Source: Fasciolopsis buskii (lineage: Eukaryota > Platyhelminthes > Trematoda > Plagiorchiida > Fasciolidae). From it: a stretch of 64,000 bases of DNA. A program made the translations under genes and the position numbers. The notes under the pieces are model-generated. The model was not told where the DNA came from, searched no databases, and saw only the letters and a list, made by a program, of their open reading frames with translations. The stretch is from positions 62,001 to 126,000 of the forward strand of contig LUCM01002323.1 in NCBI GenBank assembly GCA_008360955.1, in the 5' to 3' direction. Positions 36,422 through 48,727 of the stretch are shown one piece after another (position 1 is the first letter of the stretch; each line of letters starts with the position of its first letter).

Positions 36422-39400
36422 ATGACAGGTAATTTCGTGTGTGAGTGATGATAGCTGGTTTACAGTAACTTTTAAATAAGAAGGGCGTATTCATCCTTTG
36501 AGGGGAATGTATGACCTTTTATGCGTGCAAAACTTATAAATAAGAGTCGCATTAGGCGTGGCAGACACCGTCGACACAATCGGAAAAGTAGTAGAATCTG
36601 CGAAGTACACGTTACGCAGGTTTCAAAAACAGAAGAACACTGAGCGCAAAATGTTGTGGTTTTCAAACACGCGCATATAAATAAGCTTAAAGAGATTATG
36701 CTCTTCCCGAATTAAAGAAGGCTTATTATATAAAGGATCTAATCGCAAGAGACTGTTGTTTATATGCACTGGAAATTCTTTACCCCAGGATCAAATTTAT
36801 ACTAATGCTGAATCAAAAGCTTGCTAACGACTGCGATTCAGTAAAACATTCAGGCGCTTTCTCGCAAATAAACATGTGGATTGTTTGATTTATTGGTAAT
36901 ATCAAGGCCGCAAGTAGCTGTATGGCGAGAGTTTATCAAAACAACGAAATCCGACTACTGAATTAGATAAAGGTAGTGGGCATATGCGAAACTCTTACAC
37001 AATATTCGTGAGCACAGCTTGTCTTGTATAACAGGTAAACCTCCGTTAAATATACATAAGATTCAGAGCCCGGGCCAGAGATCATATATTGCCATAATAA
37101 AATGAGTTTCACTGATAAAAAATGCAGTTCACCAAAGCGTTTGTACGCACCACAGGTTGGGCTTTTCGTCGATATGCGTCAAGACAAAACTATCCAAGAT
37201 TAGCTTTACAACTAGCAGTACCTTCCACCCAACTGAAATGTCGTAAAAGCAAATGAAACATTAACTGCCTCCTTTTGGAGATTTATCATTTCGACGGTAA
37301 GGGAACATTGGCGAATGGATTTGAAAGGTCTTTACACCCGTTATGTAAATTTTCGCTGCATAAGAAATTTTATCCGCACTTCCGGAGAATTTACTCTTCA
37401 TGCATGTCGTTGTGGATGTCACAGAATCCCTCACTGGTTTCCATGAATGCAGAATGGAGGATCGCCAGAGGTCCAATTTCTTGATAATCCAGTCGAGCCG
37501 AGCAGTAGATTTTTCAACACTTGAGGGATTGGTGTACAGATTAACTTTTTACATTTCATACCAAATGCAGCATTTGTTAAATCTGGGTAGGTGCGGAATA
37601 ATTCGGCGCGGTTGGACAAAAAAATATCCGAGTAACTCAGAGTAAATTTGTTAAGCACACCAGAATACCAAATAAGGATACTAAACGCCATATACGGTAA
37701 AATGTGGGAATCTTTGTTTATTCAACTCAAGGAGGTTATGCTGATTTTGTTATTGTTGGAAGCAATAAAGTCCGTTATCATGTGTCATGGTAAGAATTAT
37801 CAGATGGACCTAATAAGATGACATTTTACCTTAACACCCCCGGGTAAAATAGCACGAAATACAACCAGTCAATGTGGCGGTAAACAAACAAGAAACCATC
37901 CGATTGACAGAATGAAAAGGAATGGAAACGATCTTAGGTTACATTCCATTTTATGACAGTGTTCCCACCTCAGTGAAGCGGGAGCGATCAAAAACGATCA
38001 GCGAAAACTGGCTGCTTTCTCAATTACTTTGTTGCCATGATTTCATTTTGGATCACATCAATCAAATCATCTTTTTCTTTCGAACAATCCATAGTTATGA
38101 TCCGACGTTCCCTGAGTGAACAAGATCAGCGCAAACTATCTAGTAGTTGCATAATCACAAAAGTCCAAATTTTGCTCGTGATGATAGCCTCATTTTGGGC
38201 ATTAGCAATCTTCAATATTACAAACATCAAGATTGTTGCTCTCAAAACTATTCATCTTGCTTTGTCAACATCCAAGCCAATGTGACGAGACACTGGAACA
38301 GCTAAGCAGCCATTTTATCATGGCTGCCGCTTAATCAGGAATACACAATAAAGGTGAAAGAATGGGGGCGGAATCAACCGCAAGCCTTATTCATTTAGGT
38401 TACCGAGGTATTCAGTAGTCTACTGAAGTTAATATCGTGATAAAGCAGGTCCTTCTTAATAAGGCACCCATTTCATAGTGGTTTTTCTGCAACCCAGTTA
38501 AAATACGACGACAGCTATTCCCGACTGCGGACTGAAAAAACATGCATCAAGACAATAATCCCATCGTTTTTGTAAAACCACCAAAAATCATTTTCCATGT
38601 TTACTGAAATAATGAATTGATGTCGTTGCCTGGTTAACCGAAGGTGACGCATTCATCAAGGTAGGTTACCTCAACTGGATTTCCCGCCCGGTGAACAGTT
38701 CAAATAACATGCCAAATTCAAAGTATCACCCGGATACAATGGCTCAACACGAAACTTAGGTATATAGTTGCTTGGAAAACGATTTGGCGAACATGGCTGC
38801 TCGTGGTTTTTGTTCAAGTTAGAATGATAGAGAGGATTCTAGCTGAGAACGAAGTTTAGAAATTGCGGAATTTATACTTGCCTTATTACTGGCTTTTGTG
38901 GAGGCCGGACGTGTAAGCATTGTGGACGTCCGTATGTTGGCTACCTGCATCTTTAAATTGTCATGTGATGGCGAGCATGCCAAGGCAGAATTCGTTCAAG
39001 AATTTCCAATCTCTAACTTACAGGGGACACATCAGCCAGTCTCCCATGTGTTCACTATTTGATATGTCACTGGGAAAGGTTACTCCGCAATACTGTACGG
39101 AACCTAAAAGCTCCGATCACACTTAACTTTTTGTTAGTCATCGACAGGAGTGAAACAACTCTGGTAGTGTTGAAACTGAATGCCCCATCCTGAACCACGC
39201 TGGATGATCCTCACGGATAGCTTCTGATAGAATTCTGATCATGCAAAAAATGGTCGTTTTCCAAGGAAATGAGTGAATTCATACACGAAATGTGGTTGCA
39301 GAATTATACATTTTGTGTTTCAACGGCAAATATGCAATTGTCCTAGGAGTAAAAAGGTGCAGCTTAGAAAGTTGCAAAGTCATACTGGCCGTATCAGTCA

Positions 39401-40307
39401 GTCTCTTTTTTAATCATTTTGTCAGTGATGTTGAAATCTATACTAGTTAGTACTTTCTCGGATGCCCTCACATAATATCCTGCTTTCCTTCACATTACCT
39501 GAAAAAATCAACTTTCGGATATCAGTCTATGACAAAAATGGTTTTCCTCCAAGGTATCCACAGTGAATATACATTTTGCTTATCACAGTTACCTAAACTC
39601 TGGTGGTTTATTTCACGGTCATAAATATTTCTGGATGTCATTGTAGTTTCCAACCGTTTTAGTCAGTGTACAACATTTAACCGCGCTGCGGTTTGTTCAG
39701 TGCATTTTGCGCATGCAATACAACGGAAAATTAAAGATGACATCAACCACAGTTGGCTGCGAATTACGCAAAAAATATTTCCACTTTCAACATTTCATGC
39801 AACATTTACATATTTTACATTACTTTGACACAATAATTTCATAGACCACCGTTTAGGTACTGACATATGAATGATGCGCTGTCAGAGATTGCAAAATTGA
39901 ATAAAACTGATTTGCCATGATTATATCCGAACTCTTTCCAAAACGCAGTAAAATTCACCACTGTTGTTGTTGGTAGCCTTTAATCGACCATACATGAGTG
40001 TATTAAACGACTTTGACATTCTCAGTGTAATCACCGTGATTTTATATTGACTGATTAAATCATCCTTCTGGCCCATGCACAGATAATAACCAGAGGGTCC
40101 GTGGAATTGATCAGCCTTGTGATATGTGCTTTATGCTTGCTTAGTCAAACTTGTCTACGACAAAACATTATCTTCAAACGTGCACATAATGGAAATCACC
40201 CATAGATGTTAACTTTCGAAGGGAAGTGGAGGCCGTCTTGACCACAGCACAAATCCCTTAGATCAACGGCCGGTTCTCGATATAAACGTACCTTACTAAT
40301 TATTTGA
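36422..40307. other. non-coding or unrecognised stretch
   Basis: AT-rich. Frames such as 37922-38119, 38037-38285 (plus) and 37431-37691 (minus) overlap and show no domain. Confidence 0.5.
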
Positions 40308-40365
40308 AGCGAGGGTAGAGCAACTGGTTGGCACTGGTGATCCAAGCAACGAAACCGCATACTGA
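40308..40365 (+). repeat. possible tRNA-derived SINE relic
   Basis: GGGTAGAGCAACTGGTT at 40313-40329 resembles the D-arm and box A of a tRNA and matches the relic at 13162-13178 in word order. A box-B-like end is not convincing (CAACGAAACC). Confidence 0.28.
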
Positions 40366-43300
40366 ATGATCTTATTAAATGGTGGTATGGCATTTCATTT
40401 ACAAGGTACAAAAACGTTCGTAGTGCTATTTGAACAACAAGCAAAATTACCCGGTCAAAATGCTTATACAGACTGTCATTGCTTTTGTATCCCATTGCCA
40501 ATTAAGGGACTTAAATTATTAATTTATGGCTGTTCCCGGTGGGATTTGGGTCAAATTCCACCTGGGGTTTTTAAAACACTACATGAAACGTGTTGTTGGT
40601 ACGCAATTGCATTCAAATTCTATGCAGATTTCTATGCATTGCTGTTGACAAATTTTATTATCGAAGCTTTTACAAGCCCGAGAATAATAATCCTATTGGC
40701 CCGTCCCCACGTTTCGTGAACAATTATTTGTTGGACATTCAAATTTATCTAATTAAAAAATTAAACTAGCGTTCTGTAATATTCATTGTTTTATCAGCTC
40801 ATTTCAACAGCGAGACAAGAATGATCTCTTCACGAATATATACCCCGAAAAAGATGTTATAGATTCATCACCACGGATTGAAATGCATCAAAATATTTCC
40901 TTCGTTTATCTTCTTAGCGTTTTAGTACCAAAAAGGTATAAAACAAAACATGAGCAAATTCCAAGAATTCACCTTTTCTTATGTGCTCATGCGCTTTGAT
41001 AAGGCCAGTTAAACGTGAATGACCGTGTTCGTCTGGGTAAAGTCACCTGGACATGAACAACTGAATCCTACCGGAAAGTAAAAATTTCATAGGAATGTTT
41101 TGGAAGGAATCTAGCTTTCATCTCAGTCTGTATTCATAAATGAAAACAAGGTTGTTTGTCCAAACAGAAGAACTTTTTCTGAAGTAATCTACTCATGAGA
41201 ACACTGTTATTTACAGGCTGAGGATAATTATTTCTTAGTATGGGTATTCCGTGTTAACCTCGGGCTTAGAAACCATGGTTGATCGAAAATAAGAATTGAG
41301 TGAAATTCAATTGCTCGACGTTTCTGGAGGTACAGAGTACGGATCAATCGTGGAATAAAGGGTGGAACCCAATCATTCTGCTCTGCGCCGCATTCTGGTG
41401 GCCGCTTAATATTTTTGATAATGTGCTAGAGGTGGTAACGTACAAAGCACTTACGAAGGAACATTTCTGCGGTGTTGTTCATCCCTCACTTTCTTAATAC
41501 TGCCCGAAATGCCTAATCATGCGCGAAAGCAAGGAGAAAAATCTTAAAATGTGATCAAAAGAAAATACACTACCGGTGGAAAACACTTTGTCGCTTTGAC
41601 GAATGATCTATTCATTTTATCAATAGAAAGTAGATCTAAACAAACGGACATGTCTCCGAGAGAAGCTCCGCGTTCTATGGCACCAGAATTTATTTCAATG
41701 GTTGTTCAGTTGATGGTAATTTTCATCCCGAATGATGCAAATCGAATGACAATACACTCGAGTGAAGGATATACTTCATACAAAACATTCCACTTCGTGA
41801 ATCCCTATCCCATCCAACCTATTTTCGTGCCCTGAAGCGATATTTCAAAGAATTCCTTGATCAGGAGATTCTAAAGTCGAACTTCCATGAGTTTTTGGAA
41901 TACGTGGTAAAAATATTTTATAATGGAGTCACTGGAATCCATTTCAAAAATGACCAAACAGTTATTAAGGGATAGTGGCATACCCATGGCAAAACATCAC
42001 TGACTGATGCTGGATTTCCGACAATTTATGAATCGTTATTCTGTACAAATCCCGATTTGTTCTTCCTAAAGGGTTCTTAATTTGTCCTATGAGAGTAAAA
42101 GTGTAGATCGCGAGTAAACAGAATAGAAATTCAAGTTTCTAACGTTTTGTATTTTTACCTACTAAAGCAGAAAGTGCTCATGCAACATCTGCTGCATTTG
42201 CTTTCAGATAACCTACATGTATGCTTGTATATAATCCGCTAAAGGAGAAAGGAACTTACTCCATTTTCAATTTGTTGACTAATGTGAAGTTTTAGAACGT
42301 TTTTACATTTGTCTAGTGATGTAACTTGAAACACTTCGGGTAAATTCAGCAAGTACTAACATAGTCTTTAGGGGTACACAGACACAGTAACTCAGTAAAA
42401 ATGCATTGTCTTTTACCTCGTAAGCTCGTGTTTTCTTCGAGAGCTAATAGCAACATGGATTGTTCTTCCCTCCCCCGATTTGCTTTTCATTACTGACGAC
42501 CAGCTTTTGCTGGTTATCACTTTTCTTTTTTAGATTATTTTCCAGGGAATTTTTTCAAATTGAATTCTAGTGTTCTATGTAAACATGTGTGATTGTGCCA
42601 ATTAAAACGCAAGCATCCCCGACTGGTTAAATATACTGAACGGACCACCGTGAGTCCCTACACAGAACGTATTTTACGACGATCTTGAGGAATGCACGCG
42701 GAGTAACTCGTTCTGCAAAAGTCCGGGCATCAAAAATAAGCCCGGATCTGGAATCTCAGTGAAGAAAGAAAAAGCCGGAACCAGTGGTTCATCGCTATCG
42801 TTGGACTTACTAAAAACACAGCCAAACGACTAAAGATGATTATCATTCAAAACTAAGAATCTAATCTTAAATCAGTCCCATGACTAGGTTGATAAGTTAT
42901 ATGTGGCCAGTATAAAAATGGCTTTAGTGTTAGTTACTCAATGGAGCAAATAACCATTTAAATTTTAACTAATCTGTTGCCGATTTTGACGAGAAAAGCA
43001 ATTTTTAAAATATTCTTTCCATTGGGTCCTTGATTAGCCGAAATCCCAACCGCACATCCAGTTGACCGTTTACCAGGGTGTATCCTCGTCTGCGATGAAA
43101 AATTCAAAACGGCACATTTTGAAGACGCATGTTTTTGGCTCATATCTGTTCAGGTACTCCTTTGAAACGGTCGACTTAGCAGCCTACCTATTGGTGCCAT
43201 TGGGATACGTTGCCATATCATTATCATTGGATCAAATAGCATAGTTTTCAGCGCGGATGCAGACGTCACTGTTTCCTATGCCTGCTTAATAAGTTACAAT

Positions 43301-46300
43301 AAATGAAGTTTTGTGGAAATGTTGTTCCACTGAACTCTTACAAATATACATTAAGTTTCGATACTGATTGCTAGCCCCAAATGTATTTTGTTATTGACAA
43401 TAAATCGATCTTGCATGTTGATACATGTGCGCTGATTTTATCCCTTGACTGCAGAGTTTTGCTAGGAAAGGTATTTGTCCATTCTGCAATGTAGATATGA
43501 ATCTACGAGAAGATATAGTATTCGATTAAAAACATTTCAGTTGGAGGTAATTTGTTGTGGTTGCAATCCTTGTCAAAATTATGTGACAAGCCAATAAACA
43601 GACATCTATCCCGATATTTCCGTAGAGAGAGCCGAACTCAAAGACTACTACCTTGAGAAATTTGATCCATTTGTCGAATTTAACATGATTTTGGGAAATA
43701 TTTTTGACATGAAAAATCAGTCAACTGCACTTTGAATGATTTCTTTGGGGCAGCAAAATTTCACATATCGTGGCGTTTGGGGTCCGTCAAACTCCGACAG
43801 CTTCGGTGAATCCTCCCTTTTTCTTCCCAATTAAAAAAGATGGAAATGAATATGATCTACCTGCCGGGTCCACGTCTTTATAAAATGTTAAAAAAAAATT
43901 TAAACAGATTACATGACATTTTACAGCTTGAACTGGAACATTTTCGAGTTCGTTGGCTGTTCATAAGTTTTGCATCTGAAGTGGGAATTGAACTTCGCCT
44001 TTACGGTGGAGAGTTAGAATTCAGAACCTTCTAGCTATCCTTCTGATCGCCGAAATGCTAGTGAATTTTGACGGTGCGTTGGATAGCAGATAAATCCTGA
44101 AAAGAATTAATTTCGTATTGCATCTTGTTTGGGGAAAGTTAGATAAACTTACACGTGGCCCTAAGAATGATTCCTTTTTGAAATGAATAACTAACTAACT
44201 AAATAACATTCTCCACGGTTGCAGATTCCATAGTAAAAATTACCTAAATATATATGTTTAGAAATCTTGATAACGGGGAAAGGTTTTCCCCAATAGATGC
44301 TTAACTATGCCAAGAATTTAACGGCAATGCCATATCTGTTTAGGTCGTTTTTGAATATTGCCCTATGGATTATTCCTAGGACGATATAAACAATCTGACC
44401 TCATCAGATGGCCGTAATCTGTTGGAGTCACTTATATTCGTTCAATTAAACGACACTGGAACACAGCTTGACATTCTGAATTCTAAATTGGTATGCACAT
44501 CGTCTTCCTGAAAATGACTGTTGCGGCAAACTCATAAATTCACTTATGAAAACAAGTTAACTGAGTACGCAAGAGCCTTCTGCAGTCTGTTAAATATCTT
44601 CCTCTGTTTTGTGGTATTGACCACTGAAAGACTTCATATGATTCCCGGACTCCATTTTGTATTAGATATCTAATTCAGTCAGTCAAATTTATTCATTCAA
44701 GAGCTTTTGCTGCTCGCACTCCGGAAACCTAAGTGACTTGTTCATGACTTGTCGGTAAGCGACTTGATGGCGCAACTATGACTGCTGTTTGCTTTTGGGC
44801 AAAATTTATGTAGTGCTCGCTGCTCTGCCATCCCGTTAACGGAGTATGCCGCTGCACGGGGTGGGTAGTACTGAGGCTTGTTAATAGTCTGTGACTGAAG
44901 TTCAAACAGCAGTGTTGGAGCGGAATCAACGCTTTGATAATTAACACATAGCTCATCACCAAGTCAACGTTAAAAGTAAGACCAACGATTTGCCTTCATG
45001 TGTTGACAACATCGAGGTTTACGCCTCCGAGTATGAACAACGTTTGCTCCACGGCTGTAGGTGGTGGATTCTCCATATTCATATTTATGGTTGCTGAGAT
45101 TGCAACTATTAAAATGCCTAAAGTTCCAGCCTCGCTCAAATACACGCAAACAAGTTTTCAAATGAAATTCCAGCATTGAAGTGACTGAGCACTGGCAATA
45201 TCAAGTCGTTTTTTTTGTTTGGCCCTTTGACACTTTCAGCTATGATGAAATGTGCTTATTTTTTGCATATCAACTTGTCTCCCTTCCGATTCTAACTGGA
45301 AAAAATCAATGAATCCATTTACTCTGAATTTGCTCTTCACTTCACCCATCGTTCATTACGTGAGTTGTGGGTTATTGCACCTGATCGTAATCGATGAGTG
45401 CGAATCAGTCAGGATTGATGCAGATGGTATTAATTGTAATAGCAAATAAATTTATGCAATAAATTTTTTAAATTATTTACTATTTGATCCGGTTCTCGAG
45501 GCAGCTGATGGGATGCTTGGATTTGATTATAGTTTTATATTCGTGTGCAATTAAACTCTGGTCCACGCATGTTTATGGGTAAGTAACAGCGTGGACGAAA
45601 CCGTTGTTATTCCGTCGACGTTTTGCTCATGACGAATAGCCTTTCTCATAAATTATTCTGAAGCGAATGAAACTGAGTCGCAATACTGAACAATTTGTCG
45701 TTAAACAAGGTGCTATTTTGTGTCAGTCTGCAAGTGATGCGCATGTCTATATGTGGTGTTGTGAAGTTTTAGGATGCATACGGGCACTGTGTTCCTACTG
45801 ATAATTCTGGTGATTTTGGGGTCAGCTGAGGTCAGTCGGGTGTCGTGATCCTGTGGGTGTCGGTCCATTAAGGTTTTAAGTACCTTCCGTATACCTGAAC
45901 ACGGTTAGTACCTCAAATCCGACATAAGGTAAACAATAGCTTCGGCGCCGTGGGTGATGCAGGAAGGCCGATTTCCACGTTATCAGTTTTTCCTAACTGT
46001 ACAAGGTTAAAACCAAAGTACAAAGAGGTAAGGCATAGTTCAAACCCAGTGATAATCTCAGCAGAACGGGTGTGTCCAGAATCGGTCATTTGTCAACATG
46101 GAGTGTAATGAGTCCAAATTGTCCTTAATTGTATCGCACTGTATTGTATTGTATAGATTTTTGCGTACAAAAATGTCGCATTTTAGTCGAAAACTATGGA
46201 AAAACGTTACATTCATCTCCCTATAAAAATGAAATAAAAACTCACCGAGGAATGAGTTCAGCATATAAAGCCATGTTGCTCACTAAGTCCAATAAAACAT

Positions 46301-46362
46301 GATCTTGGTTTGTCAAGATGCTTACTGATTATGAAACAGCAAATTTCCCATAATTATTGCTT
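40366..46362. other. long stretch without recognised genes
   Basis: The plus-strand frame 40366-40719 (117 codons, no ATG near its start) and 41551-41835 lack supporting features. An (AT)-rich region with TACAATACAATAC-like words near 46140-46155 could be the 3' tail of the CR1-like LINE that starts above it on the minus strand. Confidence 0.45.
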
Positions 46363-47960
46363 CTAGGTGGTATGGAACGAAAAGTGGATCGCACCGAACT
46401 GAGAGCGAAACCTTGCAAGACTGCTCTGCACATAATGCGTCAGAACAGAAAGAATTTTGTTAGCAAATTTCTCACATGCTGATAGATGCTCATAACAGAG
46501 ATTAAAGGGTAACTCAGTTAGTGGTTTGAGGGACAGATTTTTGACCAGAATTTTATCAATAGTAACTCCTAGATATTTCACAGAATCAACCCTGGTAAGT
46601 GTGTTTGAGTTGATGGAAGACGTTTCGGATGGGAAGACTGACCTAGAGAGAGAGAGAGAGAGATCAAAAGAACAGACATTCGGAACATTTAGGTATGTTA
46701 AGATTTAAACCAGCCCGTGCAGAGAAATCGTAGATAGAAGATAGGTTATTAAAAAGAACTTCGAAAATCGCCGTTGTTCGAAGTGGCTTGAGAGAGAGCA
46801 ACATCATTAGCATACGTAAACAGATGACAGGGGAAGCTAGTTGATAAATCGCTGATGTAGGTAGAGAAGAGAAACGGTGAAAGAACAGCACCCTGAGGCA
46901 GTCCTGAGCTGTTAATAAACGGTTTCGTGCGCACTGGTTTCGGTTAGTAAAGCAATCAGACAATCATGCTATCTAATGAAGGCCCGGGACAACCAAATTT
47001 TTCCAATTTGTGAATGAGAAGTGATCGTGGGACCGATTCAAATGTCGACGAATAGTCTAGAAAGACGCAACGCACAGATTTCATTGATGCCTTTAAGAGC
47101 TTGCAAATGCGATGAATGATGGAGGCGACAGCGTCCAAAGCAGATATGTTAGATTTATAGGAGAACTGAATGGGTCGTTAGGAGCATGCATAGAAGAAGG
47201 CATGCGTTCAAGTATAGCACGCTCCGTCAGTTGAAGACCAGAAGACGTTAAGGCGATGGGGCGAAAACGTTTTGTTAATGCAGTAGAACTTCTAGATTTA
47301 GGGATGGGAATAATGGTGACGGGTCTCCAATAGACAGGGATGGAAGATGAGATTAAAGTTGAGTTAAACAGAGAAGTGAACGTATCGGTCAGAGCCACAG
47401 CGCCATGCCTTAAAAGAGCTGAAGACAGATTTTAAGGACCACCTCTGTGATAATTGTGGTGGTGCGCAGAAGGTCGATCACTTCTTGCCTAGAAAAACTT
47501 GTAAATGTCATATCACCACTCTGTCCAAATATGGTCGGGCTATAAGGGGAAGAATGGATGACAACTTGATTATTGCTGTCGACGTCCACAGAACATTGTA
47601 CATAACTTTTTCTTCCCACATCATATTCGAAAGCCTTGCCGTAGGACTACGTTGTTGTTGCCACTCAGGTGTTGGCTGGTGATTGCGGTGCCAATGAGTT
47701 TGAGTTCAGCTTTTATTAGGGTGGAAATATACCGCAAGTTTGAGTTACTACAAGATTTGTAGAATGCTCCCTTAAGTTTTCTTCGAAACTTCGTTGCTTT
47801 CTTATCATCTAAAATATTCCATTTTCATATTTGGCTGCTGTAACATAAATCAATGGAGTGAAGACGAGTTTTGTACAACTTCCGTTTCCCATTCGACCAA
47901 ATCAAATTGCTCTTTTGGGCAACTGTGCGCTTGACGCCGTTAGGTGTGCCTGGACCCCAG
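46363..47960 (-). mobile_element. degenerate CR1/Jockey-like LINE, reverse transcriptase region
   Basis: The minus strand reads through a non-LTR reverse transcriptase in several frames. From high to low coordinates: linker text SNGKRKLYKTRLHSIDL and KKATKFRRKLKGAFYKS (about 47760-47910), WRPVTIIPIPKS and KRFRPIALTSSGLQLTERAI (47093-47398), motif A RCVFLDYSSTFESVPRSL (46956-47138), SGLPQGAVLSPFLFSTYISD, motif C LFTYANDVALS (46803-46814 encodes YAND), and VKYLGVTIDKILVKNLSL (46363-46581). Frame changes and stops are frequent. The endonuclease expected further 5' was not recognised next to it. Confidence 0.9.
46645..46663. repeat. (AG)n microsatellite inside the LINE relic
   Basis: About nine AG units expanded within the former coding sequence, between motif C and the YLGV motif. 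Confidence 0.9.
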
Positions 47961-48210
47961 TCACTGTTGAAAAACACGATAGTGATAAACGCTCCTGACG
48001 TCCTGGTTTTATGGGACCATATTTTACTACCCAGTTAGATTTTGCAGACAGGGCGTGGTTAAATTTCTGCAAAAACATTGGCCGCTCTACTGCTTCTAAC
48101 TTTTCTGGCCGATGATTCCCTACAGTCTAATTGCTAAATAAACAAGCATATTATGGCCACTGTTGCTTGTTTGGTTGGAAATCACCAAAACCTTGGAGGC
48201 AAAATCAATC

Positions 48211-48727
48211 GATTGGGCTTATTTTCATTTTCCATGAGCTTTTCCGCTGTCTTTTTGACCCATGAAGTAGAAGAGCTTGGCTAACTTCTGAATATCCTGG
48301 GTCGGCTCTCAAACTGGGTTACCGACAAAACTTGAAGCGCAACAATGGGCTAAAAAAAATCATCGTTCGTCTGAGTTTCGGAATCATCCAAGAAGCTCAA
48401 CTTTTCCCCATTTGTTTCTGTCACACGTCATCGATTTACCAATTAGATCCCCCAGTTAACTACTCGACCATGACGATGATGTCACTTTTTGTCCGCTTTT
48501 ATCTGTATCAGAGGATTTCCTCAGCACTTCCAACAATTTATTATTCTTTCTTTCTTGCTAGTATAAACCATAATTTGTCAGAGTGCATTTACCGTTGGTT
48601 TACCTCTAGTTCTGCTTATCATTCTAGTTTTTCATTCATTTATAGAGATCCACTCATTAGGTGGATTCCATCAATCGATTTAGCACCACTATTAATAAAA
48701 CTTGAGACAGCCATCGCGATTTGGTAA
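48211..48727 (+). pseudogene. second CR1-like reverse transcriptase relic, opposite strand
   Basis: On the plus strand a decayed palm domain can be followed. WAYFHFP, a stop, then AFPLSF (48215-48255) occupies the place of a motif such as YFDFSKAFDSV. SNWVTD follows in another frame, then FGIIQEAQLFPICF (48377-48418) in place of GVPQGSVLSP, then LDHDDDVTF (about 48465) in place of YADDVTF, and INHNLSECIYRWFTSSS after it, like LNxSKCxxxRF. Motif order, spacing and residue pattern fit a non-LTR reverse transcriptase, but identity is low. It points towards the minus-strand LINE at 46363-47960 and is a separate, older insertion. Confidence 0.52.

Noticed and set aside
40366..40719. 117-codon plus-strand frame
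   Set aside because: No ATG near the start, no domain, follows directly on a SINE-like relic.
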